The notes under the pieces were generated by a model. The model did not search any database and was not told where the DNA came from. It worked only from the letters and a program-made list of their open reading frames with translations. A stretch of DNA of 64,000 nt from Sympetrum striolatum (Eukaryota > Arthropoda > Insecta > Odonata > Libellulidae): contig OX388351.1 in assembly GCA_947579665.1 (NCBI GenBank), forward strand, positions 2,232,001 through 2,296,000, written 5' to 3'. The position numbers were made by a program, and so were the translations under genes. Shown here piece after piece: positions 21,640-33,300 of the stretch (position 1 is its first letter; every line of letters starts with the position of its first letter).

Positions 21640-23190
21640 ATTCTATTCTAAGTAGAGATACTTAGAATGTAAGGTCATCTTTCTCTAAACATATAAATAT
21701 AAACTGGCTACAATTAACTTAAATAAAGCGAAGAAAGAGGGCAGAAACAACATATACATCTTCGTTAAAAGTGCCAAATTTCTCAAACTTCTCAAGTCTC
21801 CCGAAAAGGAGTTTTTAAAAATCTTGGGTCATGAATGGATTGCGGAACTTTTTTATGCGGAGCGGGTGGAAAAGTTCTGAAACCTCGGCGGCAGTTAAAA
21901 ATGTAAGAAAAGGTTTAATTCGGGGAGGAATGAAAGTTGCCGAAACGCAATGAATGAGAGATGAGAGGAAGAATGCAGGTGTTGAAGTAGGGGAACAAAT
22001 CATTTGAAAGGAGCGGTGAAGATGCATTGAATGGGAACCATAAGGCAGTCTCTAACGGTCAGCGGCCCCTTGTTTTATACCCTTATCCCGACCCTTTTTC
22101 GTATTCACAGCCCTTTTTAAGAGCGAATCGATAGCCCTCCTTCTACTTTTCTTCATAAATATCTAACTTTTTCTTTATTTCCGACCATCTCCCGCGCGTT
22201 TTCCTGCTTGGCCCGCCATATTTCCTTTCTCTCCCAAAAAGTAACGGACTAATTGCGTATTCCCTACTTTATTATTCTTCGGCTTTTCTTTGTTTAACTT
22301 CCGCAATTTTCCCGACGGAGGGCTCTTTCGCTATTTGCCTCTCTCCTCCAATAAATACGCCATTTTTCCCTTCTTTCGCCTTCGAATCACTTCCATCGCC
22401 ATATTTAACATCGCGTGTCGTAAATTGAACTGTTCCGCTGAACTTTCGAGAATATGGCTGTTGCTGGTAAAAACGATGACGGAACCACTGATGTCTATTT
22501 CGTATATATTAAATTCTAATGAACTTCGGTACTAAGGGTTTATGAAACACGTATACACTTAAATAATATATTGTAAACGTATACAATTCGGCGACATATG
22601 CGAGATATTAGAGAGATATCAATTCTTTATTATCAATTTATATTATTTATCAATAAATATTCCTATTCATACACCGCTATTGATACTTAATAATGCATGT
22701 ATTGACCGATGGTAAAATCCCTGTTCGCCAATGCATCAATTTAACATTAGTTCCCTTCTAGTGACGCCTGATTATATTAATGTGCCGCCATTGGTGTATC
22801 TATATACTATACACTTAAACTCGTTCAGACTCATATAAATCAAACACTATCCCGCGCGGGTAAGCTTTCAGCAATTGATTACGCTTCCTAGATATTTTTC
22901 CGCTTCACTATTAACTTAAATTCAAAAGTGAGTTTTTTAGTTCCAGTATGAAATCCATTACATAACGAAGAAAGTGCATAGTGTACTCTGATTTAATGTC
23001 TGTACCATTCATCATTAAAGAGAGAGATAAATTGAAATACGTCTTGGCTTACTCAATTTGTGGGTTAGAAGCAGGAGGATAAATGATGTACTAAACTTTG
23101 CCCGATCAAAGACGTTAATTAAGACAAGAATTGAATTGGAGTAGTACGTATAGCGTGCAAATAATAAATTTCAGAACAAAAATATATACC
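21640..23190. other. No recognisable gene; GC-richer patch 21815-22450
   Basis: The patch 21815-22450 has more C+G and CpG than its surroundings and is strand-asymmetric (pyrimidine-rich on the plus strand). Frames at 21815-22027 (minus) and 22290-22535 (plus) are unassigned. The remainder is AT-rich. Confidence 0.4.
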
Positions 23191-23196
23191 AACTAT

Positions 23197-23243
23197 ACTA
23201 TACCGTTAACAGCAATATACTATACCGTTAACAGTCAACTATA
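23197..23243. repeat. Short tandem repeat, about 22-bp unit
   Basis: Units ACTATACCGTTAACAGCAAT occur at about 23197 and 23219. A further copy is split by the pogo element B: its right part, TACCGTTAACAGCAATAT, resumes at 24541. The element therefore inserted into the array. Confidence 0.8.
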
Positions 23244-24540
23244 GGGGAGACCGGGGCTGGTTGGCCGAAGGGGCAGGTTGGCCGAGTGTCTTTTTTAAAA
23301 CGACTTTTGGGCACAGTTGCAACATCTATAGTGATTTTGGTGGGGTATTAGTTCGTCCATGTACCGACGTAATTTCAGGTGCTTTCGTGTTGCCGTTTTC
23401 ACAGGAGCAGGTTTTTTCTTTTTTCGACACTGGTGAGTAAATTTCTGTTCTTGTAAAGTAATCTTCGTAACACGAGTCAATTTCCATCCGATTTCAAAAA
23501 ACGTGGTACCGCTGGAAAGGGTATTCAAAACCCTAAGAAATGGTATATTGGTTTCCTGGGTAATCTCACTTTTGTTTTTGTAAACCGTGATTGTTCTCGA
23601 AAACATTCATTGGGGTAGGTTGGCCGAGTTTTGTGTGGGGCTGGTTGGCCGAGTTGTAAATTTAAAAAATCTAGGTCCATTTAAAAAATTCGTAAATACT
23701 GCTCTGATGCGTGGATGATGAACAACCCTGGCAAAACAATGACCATATACGACATTCCGGGAATCGTAGCCAGTGCATTTCAAATCACCTGCACACCGAA
23801 CATTATTCGAGCTGGTTTCAGAGTCTCTGGCGTGTGCCCTTTCAATCCTGAAATTTTTCCTCCTGACGAGTTCCTGACAAGATTTGCCACAGATCGACCC
23901 AACCCTGACCAAAACTCGTCCATCAGCATAGAATCTGCTGCAGATGTAAGCCTCCCTGAAGACGTCAGACCTCTCCCCAAGGCAAGTACACGAACTGATT
24001 CGAAGAAGCGTCAAGATCGTAAACGCCGATCGACCGAAATTTTGACCGATTCCCCAATTAAAGCAGCATTGGAGAATGAGAAAAATGAAAGCAAACGTAA
24101 GCGTACGTTGGAAGAGGAAAAGAAAGCCGCGAGAGCTATGAAAAACTTCACTAAAGCTGCCGAAACTAACAATAAGTCTAAATGTGTTAAAAAGACTAAA
24201 AAAAAGAGCTGAGTTTTTTTACGTACCTACATATTAAAAAACTATGCACACTAACTTTTTTACACTTATAAATATTTTCCATTGATGCATTTGATATCTT
24301 TCTCTTATTTTACAAAACTCGGCCAACCTACCCCGGCCCTGGGGTTGGTTGGCCGAATTTCGGTGCCGCATTTGATTGTTAATAACTTTTTCCCTGATTT
24401 TTTGTCATAGATGAAAAAATTCACATATATGCTCAAGGGTTGTATCTTAATGACAGAGCAAACCGTTTTTCAAAAAGTCAAACCAAAATGAGTACAGAAA
24501 TTCCGAAAACAAAACTCGGCCAACCAGCCCCGTTCTCCCC
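23244..24540 (+). mobile_element. Pogo/Tigger-like element B, 1.3 kb, non-autonomous
   Basis: Terminal repeats begin GGGGAGACCGGGGCTGG and GGGGAGAACGGGGCTGG (complement at the right), about 25 bp with one difference, between TA dinucleotides at 23242-23243 and 24541-24542. The word GGTTGGCCGA recurs at both ends and internally (about 23276, 23615, 23643, 24320 and 24348, some inverted), forming subterminal arrays. It retains only the C-terminal part of a transposase on the plus strand. The TA duplication and the pogo-type protein agree. Confidence 0.9.
23672..24211 (+). pseudogene. Pogo/Tigger-like transposase C-terminal remnant
   Basis: The plus strand reads NLGPFKKFVNT, then after a one-base frame change DAWMMNNPGKTMTIYDIPGI, TPNIIRAGFRVSGVCPFNPE, IFPPDEFL and DRPNPDQN. 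I recognise this as the region after the third catalytic Asp of insect Tigger-like transposases (DAW...NPGK-MTIYDIPGI, GFR-SGI-PFNP-IF). A long lysine/arginine-rich tail (about residues 90-165) follows and could be a nuclear-localisation region. The whole DDE catalytic core and DNA-binding N-terminus are deleted, so any product could only be a partial protein. The open frame from the internal ATG at 23715 is intact for 165 codons. Confidence 0.8.
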
Positions 24541-24542
24541 TA

Positions 24543-25654
24543 CCGTTAACAGCAATATTTTTTTAAACCTATATATGATTGAAATGCTCAAGTTACGAAG
24601 TAAACGAGTGAACAAATGCAAAAATAAATAAACAAATAAATTGTTACAATATATTTTGATTCTAAAATATTTTAATGTGGGAACATTGAAATTTCACTCA
24701 GATAGGAATATTTAAAATCGTTAAATGATGTTTTTTAAACAGAGAATGGCTATTTTCCACTAAAATTGGGTCAATGTTTATTTTCTTTATCTTCGATGAG
24801 ATAATCTGTTTAAGTTCTCTCAGTAGTCGAGTTGTTTTACTATGCGAATGTGGATCCCTTCCTTTCCATCTAAATATCAAACAAAACATTTTAAATCTCT
24901 ACAATTGAATTTCATTCATGAAAATACCATATTTGAAGGATGTATTTTTACTCAAAATTTGATACCAAAGTAGCAATGATCGTTTTATTACATCAGCATT
25001 AACACTCAATTAGATATAATAAAATATTCTTATATCTAAATTCTTGGAGAATTAAGATCAAAGAAGTGCTCGATTTGAATCATGGTCTTTATACCAATTC
25101 CTGGTATGATTTACTTCTTCTTAAAGCAATATAATTTTAGTTTGAATGCCTTTACTCTTTCAATGCTCCAAAAGCCGTTTGACAAGTATCAGCCGAGCTT
25201 AAAATTCATAATTAATCCCCTGAAATATATTTTATTTCGTCCTTTCGTACCGTCAATTTTGCTTCTAATCAACCGGTTTTGTCATGAGAAAACGCGGTTT
25301 CATTCGCTCCCAGTCGTTTTCCTTGTATCTCAGCCTTCGATATTGAGAACTCCGTATCTAAGCTTCTCTCCCCAAATGGCTCAATATGCTTCGCTTGAAA
25401 CCCATTCTAACGGAAACTTCTCTAATCTTTTGAATGGAAATTTTCTTATCCACGACATATGGCTCTCAATTTCGATTATCGGCTAATGAAGACATTTTCA
25501 GACTTAGAAAGACACCACTTTCCGCGTTGATAACTTTTTGTAGATTTCCAAAGAGATGTCCTATCACTGTTACGTATCTAGTATTTATATGAATACATTG
25601 TTCTAATTGTTTCTCTTACAACTCTCTTTAATTTATTTATTCTATAATAAACAA
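24543..25654. other. No recognisable feature
   Basis: AT-rich DNA. A 134-codon plus frame at 25082-25486 is hydrophobic and repeat-free; it matches nothing I know and has no splice or promoter context. Confidence 0.35.
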
Positions 25655-25735
25655 CGTAAGGTTAGATGGAAGAAGAGACTTGTAGTCTTAATTTCGCCCA
25701 AATAAAGACGATTATTTATTATTTTTATTATTATT
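25655..25735 (+). repeat. Stem-loop LINE-type 3' end, copy 3
   Basis: Plus strand: GTTAGATGGAAGAAGAGAC, loop, TTAATTTCGCCCAAATAAAG, then a (TTATTA)-like tail. The same layout as 14171-14231 (opposite strand), with close sequence similarity over about 60 bp. Confidence 0.6.
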
Positions 25736-27616
25736 CTCTAAAATTATACCTCTATTTATTGCTAATACTCGTAAAAAGTCGATTCATTAGCCATGTAGAA
25801 GTCCAAGCTGAGTGATTAAACAATCACAGAAAGATATATACTTTTTTATTAACATACATATTTTTTTAAAAGTTTAAAAATTATTTTCTTATTTCCAAAA
25901 AGGAAAATTAAAAAATATAAAAATCTGACCCCAGCGAAGTAAAATTTTGTTATTACGTAAGGATTTTTTAATGATTTTATCTATGACTGATGAAATCGTA
26001 TAGGGTAGTTTGTGACTTTGTATCGTATGTTTACGGTTACATTAGTAAATGAAATTCAAGGAAATAAATGTAGCTTATTATTCTACGTTTGCGTACTAAA
26101 CGAATATCCATTAATAATTAGCATTTCTTGGTTATATCTGACCTAGATATGTTAAAACTTTTATTGGAACTGTAATAAATACACGTATTAGATAATTAAA
26201 TGTACAAAAAACGAAATTTCTTTAACTTAGAGCTTTTATTTCTTGAAATATTACCCCAGGGAAGAGTGTTATTCATCTTGTATAATTTCGGAATATCAGA
26301 TAGACAATACAAGTAAACTTAATATCCATGAAGGAAAGAAACCTGTAGGAGAAAGGTCTAAATTAGCAAATACATGTCATTATAAAGGTAAAATTATTAC
26401 AGCATGACGCAGATCAAGGAATATTAGCGCGTATGGACCCCCAAAGTGCCTTATCGTAACACCATATACAGAAAGTATACTTCTGTGTATTTGTATGGTA
26501 ACAATTACAACTAGCATTGAAATTTCCTTGAAACAATTCATACCGATAGTGACAAAAAAGAGCTGCAGCAAGGTCTCCTAGGGTTAGTTTTGGTCTATCC
26601 CAGGAAGCACCGCAGCATACCTTGTATATTCCTTTCGATCTTTCACGCTTCTTATTTTTGGGATATTCATCTTATTCCATTACCTTCTTATCCATTCATC
26701 TTCCCCGATTCCGCATCATCAATTTTCCCCGATTACCCTTTGTAACCTCCACGCACCGACCCTTCATTCTCACAGTTTAATTTATAATCCATTTTCGCGA
26801 ATATCATACGCCTGCTCATGGATTGCTCCCTTTTTTAAACTTGCGGCACAAAAGATCATTGTCGAGCTCCCTGGAAAACTTTCCCCCATCGCTTTCAAAT
26901 TTCAGCCCTTGGTCGATCCCACCCTAATTTCACCCGTTCTTCACTTTCTCCTCCCGAGATATTAATTCGTCCCGCTTGATGGATCTTTGGAAAATAAACG
27001 CTGGAAAAAAGATATTTATTCCGAGTCTTCCGCCGACTCATCCATCATGGCCAGCCATGAAAAAATCTGCACGTCATCGTCCTTTTAAAAGATCTTCTCT
27101 CCTTGGCCTTTAAAATGATTTCAGCCGTTATTTTTTCTCTTTAATATCGCGTTAATTCTTTCAGGTTCTCTTTTATGGCGAGGTTGATAGACTTTTTTGC
27201 GACCATAAAAAGTGTCTGCTTGTAAGGCGAAGTAACAAGTGAAACGAGCTGGATTATGTTATGCAAGGCCTCAAAAACTTCTACTTACATTTTCATCGCT
27301 AGCAAAGCTCGTGTCTTTTATGAAACGAGTGTTTCCTTCCTTACGGTATTCAAATCGTTGTGTATCCTTTTTAATATATGAATTAGTTGCAAATTAGAGA
27401 GGCAAATAAACTCCGAGAATTTTAGTACGTCATCTGCTTTGAAATGGACCATTTAATCATCTAGTTTATCTTAAAGATTCTTAAGGTTACGATTTAAAGC
27501 CATTTAAATTCCACACATATTTACGTGAATCAGAGATCAATGAAATGCTCTATATATAGGATAATCATCTCTAGAATAATACTTATCGGATTCCTAGTAA
27601 CAGGGAAAAATTGGTA
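25736..27616. other. No recognisable gene; GC-richer patch 26590-27190
   Basis: 26590-27190 is pyrimidine-rich, with CpGs and CCCGATT/TTCCCCGA words, against an AT-rich background. No open frame of note crosses it. Confidence 0.35.
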
Positions 27617-27675
27617 TGCGAGATAGCTCGATTGGTTTCCCTGCAAATGGAAGACCCAGGTTAGAGTCTCGCAAG
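27617..27675 (+). repeat. tRNA-like sequence
   Basis: TAGCTCGATTGG (27624-27635) fits an A box and GGTTAGAGTCT (27659-27669) a degenerate B box. The ends GCGAG and CTCGC pair as a short acceptor-like stem, but the anticodon arm and spacing look shortened. Probably a SINE head or tRNA pseudogene. Confidence 0.45.
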
Positions 27676-27872
27676 ACTTTTTTCTCGATCGTATACTGCA
27701 CACAAGATAAAAGATACTTATATCACATCAACGAACTTCGGTAGAGCTCAGGTTTACTATCTCTAACATAGGTTAAATATCGCCTCGCAAACGGATAAAT
27801 ATTAAGATCTAAAGCAGAAACTGTTCGATGAATTTTGAGGCCTCCTGTGGGGGAGTATTTCGCGTGCCTTCG

Positions 27873-27918
27873 CCGGTAATTCATTACCATATTACACCGG
27901 TAATTCATTACAATATTG
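27873..27918. repeat. 24-bp tandem duplication
   Basis: CCGGTAATTCATTACCATAT is repeated at 27873 and 27897 with one difference. Too short to say more. Confidence 0.8.
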
Positions 27919-28375
27919 CTGCTCCTAAATAGGAAAGAAATAAACATTGTAAACTTAAAATATTTTATTTATATTTTCTAATCTGTAAATTATTAAGAGT
28001 CAGATAGGATGAAAATCGAAGCCTAGATCCTCAGAACATCAATCTAAAAATAGAACTTCGGGAAACGACCATCCAGATCTAACGAATTTCGCTCCAGATT
28101 CAGTAACTGTTTCTTCGCTTGGCCTTTTTCTCCTTCCTCTTCAGACTGTTATCTTCAAGATATGGATCCAAAAGTCTTCCCTAATTTAGCTATTATTTGG
28201 GCCGATGTACAATTCACTAATGTGCAATTTGTGTTATGAAATAATCATTCCTGCTTTTATAAAACACGGAAGTAACAGATTTTTAGTACATTTTGTTGAT
28301 ACAGATCATCATCAATTTTGGCCGTTCCAAGAGCTGCTTGCTTCGCTTTGTTTTTAACGTTGAGCAGAAGTAGTA

Positions 28376-28846
28376 CAGGGTGCGGCAGAACCGACTAAGC
28401 AGTTTCGAGTCTGGCAGAACCAAGCAGTTTTGAGGAGTTATAAAAAAGAAATCTGGGTATATAAAGAAAAAATGTAAAGTTTAAAAACGTAATAAACGTT
28501 CATACCATTTATATATATATAAATGGTATAGTGTATATATATATAAGAAGACGACCTATGAACAGATGGAATAGAGACATCATCAAGTACTTAGGTGTAA
28601 CGTGGCAACGAGAAGCTCAGGACAGAGAAAATTGGAAAGTACTTGGGGAGGCCTACATCCGACGTCGGATTGAAAACGGCTGATTACAGTATATATAGTA
28701 TATATATAATGGTTTATACCATTTATATATATATATATAAATGGCATAAACAACTTTTTTCGAAAATGAAAACTATTTTTCTTTATATACCCAGATTTCT
28801 TCTTTATAACCCCTCAAAACTGCTTAATTGTTTCCGCCGCACCCTG
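28376..28846. mobile_element. 471-bp MITE with TA duplication
   Basis: Ends CAGGGTGCGGCAG and the complement of CAGGGTGCGGCGG, bounded by TA at 28374-28375 and 28847-28848. The inverted similarity extends over about 100 bp per side (AAGCAGTTTTGAGG, ATCTGGGTATATAAAG). A TA duplication with CAGGGTG ends points to the Tc1/mariner superfamily. Two perfect AT hairpins (ACCATTTATATATATA and its complement) lie near 28503-28532 and 28713-28748. A retroelement coding fragment sits at the centre between them. Confidence 0.75.
28546..28683 (+). pseudogene. Non-LTR retroelement C-terminal coding fragment
   Basis: The plus strand reads RRPMNRWNRDIIKYLGVTW, then QREAQDRENWKVLGEAY, then IRRRIENG and a stop. 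This has the plan of the extreme C-terminus that follows the reverse transcriptase in many RTE/Jockey-type elements (R-P-x3-RW-x-D-I, G-x-W-x3-A-x-DR-x2-W-x3-GEAY). All 45 codons are open. It lies between the AT hairpins of the surrounding MITE, so the MITE seems to have captured it, or the retroelement inserted there. Confidence 0.7.
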
Positions 28847-28848
28847 TA

Positions 28849-30065
28849 CTTCCGGTTGTTAATGTCAGTTTACTATTTATTTCAGTTAATTCCGTAGCTA
28901 TCATAATTTTATTTTTTTATTAAAATGTGATTTTATTATTAAAAACAAATGTCAACCACCAGAGTACTAACCGCCACGACCACAACGAACACGTCTTATT
29001 GTTAGCAATAAAACGCTCTTCTATCATTGCGCCGGAGCAAAAGTCTTTAATCAACAACTTTTATGTCCTTCAAAGTGATATATTAATAAACTTTAGATAT
29101 GAGACATCCGAAATGATAACTGGCAGTTCGTTTATTTAATGCTTGCATAGCTCTCCGTTCGCAATTAGCAACGGCTAGGGATTTACAGGACCCAATTTTA
29201 GCATCCATTATTATAAGTATTAATCTTTATCGTGTATGAACACAGACTTGTGAAAAAGTTTCCTAAATTGATAAATCATCATGTTCCAGCTCAACTTGTC
29301 AGTAGCGACCGAGAGGTTTGAAAATTTCAATGCTGATTAATTAAGGTTTTTTGTGAATAATTTCGAAATGTCATCAAAACTTTTTAAGCCCGATTCGAGG
29401 CCTCATCAAAAACTTCCTTCTTTTGAATTAAATATCCGAAAGAAAAGAAATTATAAAACTCATCCTTAAGGAGAAAAATTATTTTCCAATAATGAAGATA
29501 AGAACCCAAGTTAAAGGTTAAGCATAATATCAAGTAAAACTTATTCTGAAATTTGGATGATAAAAAAGTTCGACCAAAAGCACTCGACAGAAATAAGTCT
29601 GAAATTTAGAGTAGGTATTGATAGGGCGATATGATATAGGTCAATTTCTACGCGCATTAACTACAAAAACAAATACAAAATATTTAAAGGAGATAATTCA
29701 ATAATTGAAACATGTGGTTGATTCATTAAGAGCCTGAATATAAAATAAATGAAACAGCGTGAACTTATGTTTCTGGCTTCATTCTACTCGATCGCTCATC
29801 CATTTGCTTTAAATGAACATTTTCTCTTGTTTGATCAATAAAACAAAGATAATTTATATAAATTTGAAATTGTTATCTACGAATTTAAGACCTTAGATAA
29901 AGAGCAGCAAACCAATGCTATAATATTAGCTAATGAAGATGATATTTAGAAAGATAAATTTATTTTTACATCTACAATACCAATATAATAGAAAACCATT
30001 TCATATCCGTCTCATTATCGTAGGTTCATCAGGAATTTTCCAATCAATTTTATTGCATAGGTGTC
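28849..30065. other. No recognisable feature
   Basis: AT-rich DNA with chance frames only. Confidence 0.4.
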
Positions 30066-30357
30066 CATTCCTTAAACAAAGACAATTACACACAATTTCT
30101 TTCACTTCCTTCAATTTTCTAAGCTACGGAAGTATTTTATTCATCTCCGTTTTCTTTTATTATCCCTTTCCAATCTAAATATATTTATATTTTAATATAT
30201 TTATATTTAATATATTATAATATTACATTCCTTAAACAAAGACAATTATACACAATTTATTTCACTTCCTTCAATTTTCTAAGCTACAGTAGTATTTTAT
30301 TCATCACCGTTTTCTTTTATTATCCCTTTCCAATCTAAATATGTTTATATTTTAATA
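30066..30357. repeat. Tandem duplication, 160-bp unit
   Basis: CATTCCTTAAACAAAGACAA starts at 30066 and again at 30226. The two copies stay about 95 percent alike to about 30200 and 30357, where both run through CCCTTTCCAATCTAAATAT. An AT-rich TATATTTAATATATT spacer separates them. Likely a recent local duplication. Confidence 0.85.
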
Positions 30358-33300
30358 GTTTCTTCTCGAATTGCAAGTTGCATGCGTCATAGGACATGGG
30401 GCACTAATTTTAATAATTTACCTTGGTTGTTATAAGTACTGCTCCAGTAAGAAAATCAGTGGTTTATCTTCTCTGGTATGATATCCTTAATAAAATCAAA
30501 ATGCAAATAACGCCATCGCTCTCGATTATAGTTAAGAAGTCCAGCATTTAATTGAACAATGTGTTCCAATAGCGGAATAGTTTCCATTTGAAAATTTTTT
30601 ATGCTATAGCTGCTACTTGTTTCCTTGTGAGTTTCAAACGGAGCTTCATCACGAGTAAAATAGCAACATTTCAGCACAAATAATGAATCTCGACAAACGT
30701 CTCTTGATATCCTCCTATGCTAATACTCAATTAAAACTTTAAAACTATCAGTCTATTCTTCTCTGATAAATGAATTCACCTTTGCTCAAAATACTAATAC
30801 AGATGCCTGTCGGAAACTTTTAAATAAAAAATACATTAATCCATCTCAAATTTTAAGATAAAAGAGTTCACTCTCTCTCTTATATGGATCAAAAAGATAA
30901 AGTTTTCCGCTCTCCGCCTGTAGAATGACAGCAGTACCTTAAGAAATAGACCTGAAAATGATAAAATAATTTTTTTTAATTCAGGCATTTTTAATGTAAG
31001 CTGGTTGCATGAATTTCTTTCATACGAAATAGGGGCCATCTGTACTCAATAATAAAGTTTTCTACGATATTTTCTTATTTCATGTTTCTTTCGATTAACT
31101 ACGCATGATTTCAATGCTTGACATAGAAAACAGTCACAATAAGTATTAATTCTATTTAAGGAAAGTTTATTTTTAGGGAAAATTCGGTAACTTTCTTAAA
31201 AAGTTGAAGTTTATATTCCATAGTCATAAAGTACCCTTTCTCTCCGTCACATGCCTTTATATGAAAGCTACTCATTGTAATACAAGGATATAGTATCTTC
31301 ATCATATAAACTTTCATCGTTTTCAAAAAGAGCAAACTTCACTTAGCATTCAGTCATTCTACAATTGAGGCAAATCCTACTTGGGCTATAATTTCAGCTT
31401 CATTGAGATTTCTCTCATGTCACTCAATCCATTTTCCCACATTTTTACGGAGACACTTGGAGCCGAAGACTTGGAGAAAAGAATTTCGCTACTAAATTAC
31501 TCAATGGTCTACAGAAATTAAGCCTCGTATGAGATAAAAAAGCATAACTACATAATCCTCTTAAATCTCTCCCCTAATCGGATTAGAGAATTGAGAATGT
31601 TAAATCAAAGCGGTAATTATCCTTTTTAACGAATGAGAAGCGAAAAATAAAATTTGCGGGCGTTCTTGCAGCGTCAGTGCACCGGGTAATTTCCTCTGCG
31701 TCATTTCCGAGTCCGGTGAGGTGATTCCAATCCTTTTTGTTTACACAAAATTGTGCGCATTAGCGCGAATAAACGAAACGAAATAGTTAAAATGCTGTTG
31801 GACAGCTCTAAAAACACTCCAGTGTATGTTTCAATTGAAATCGTGAGCAAAACTGCTGTTGACGTAGGTTCAAGGATAGTGAATAAATCAAATAGTAACT
31901 GAATTTTGCCTTCACTTGCCACAGAATACATTAAATTGTATTGTTTTGGGAGAGTATAAATTAAGTACCACAATTTTTTTTACTAAGTAACAACTTTGTC
32001 TACGCATTACTTAACACTTCCAGAAAGTTACGGCCTTCAACAAAACACTTTATAAAGTTTATATCAATTTCAATATACCTATCAACTTATCGAAGCTATC
32101 AAAAAACAATAAAATATTACGAAATATAAAGACTTGTAATGAAGTAACTTTCCACAGAGCCTTTGATATAATATCGATATCGCAAGAGTGCTTGGATCTA
32201 ACAGAAAAGATAAAAAATGGTAAACAAAATAAAAACCAAATAACTAATACTACTGAATTTATCTGCCCGCCATATTAGAAATAGCCATGTCAAGATCATT
32301 AGTAGTTTTCGTTTTCTTATCACAATTTATTCCTGCAACCACATTTTGACGAATGGAAGATTTTTCATCCATAATTTTCCATCCTTCTGGCATATGATTA
32401 GCTTATCAGTTACGAGTGATGAGTTATACTCGTCCTGATCAATGATAATTTAATACTTTGAAAAGTTTTATTAATGAAAAGTAAGAGAAAAGAACTCAAC
32501 TCCTCATCTGCACTAAGAGGGAATAAGGCGATGGCTCCTACCTAGCTAAGCTCCCTTGCTTTAGGGATCGTGGACTATATAGGGCTGATTTCGACGCAAA
32601 ATGTACGCTTTTTAGTGAATTTTAACTTCTACATTACGCATTTGTAATGATTTGACTACACAATGAAATATAATTTAATCGATCAATAGTTCATCGCTAT
32701 TTTTAATTAACCTACTGATATTTTAACAAGCATTCCACACTTTTACGATATTTTTTTAAATTTCTGCGAAAGACAATGAATTTTCCCGTCCCTTTCGAGA
32801 AAAATATAATTGATATAAAAAGCTGCTGGTGATACCTCAGTCGCGAGAAAATAATCAATAGGAATTAATAAGGAAAATTTTCCGAGCGCTGCAAGGTTTT
32901 TGATGAACGAGAAAAACGTTTCGGATGTCTCGCTTGTTAGAGAGGCATCCTTTAAACCCATTTTATTTTTCAATTTAATTGGAGTTTAACACGAGCAAGA
33001 CATCTACTTTTCAGTTAATGAAAGGCGGAGATTTAATGAGAGGAATACGGTCGCATAATTAGTATTACAAGAAAATAACACAATGTTCCTCTTTTTAAAG
33101 GTTAAAGAGGTCAAAGAAACCTCACCGTATTCCCGCGTGCAATCTACTTGAAGCTAAAAAAATGTGGTAAGATTTTAATCAATTGATGATGTGTTATAAC
33201 GCATCAATGCGCCGTTTTTGTTACCATATTCTAAAATAATCACCGTAGTTATTGTATATTTAAAGATTTATTAATCCAATTTAAGTGCCTTCGGTAAGAA

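Noticed and set aside
23607..24014. 135-codon minus frame in pogo element B
   Set aside because: It lies antisense to the recognised transposase tail and is a shadow of it.
25082..25486. 134-codon plus frame
   Set aside because: No recognisable motif; hydrophobic low-information composition typical of AT-rich chance frames.
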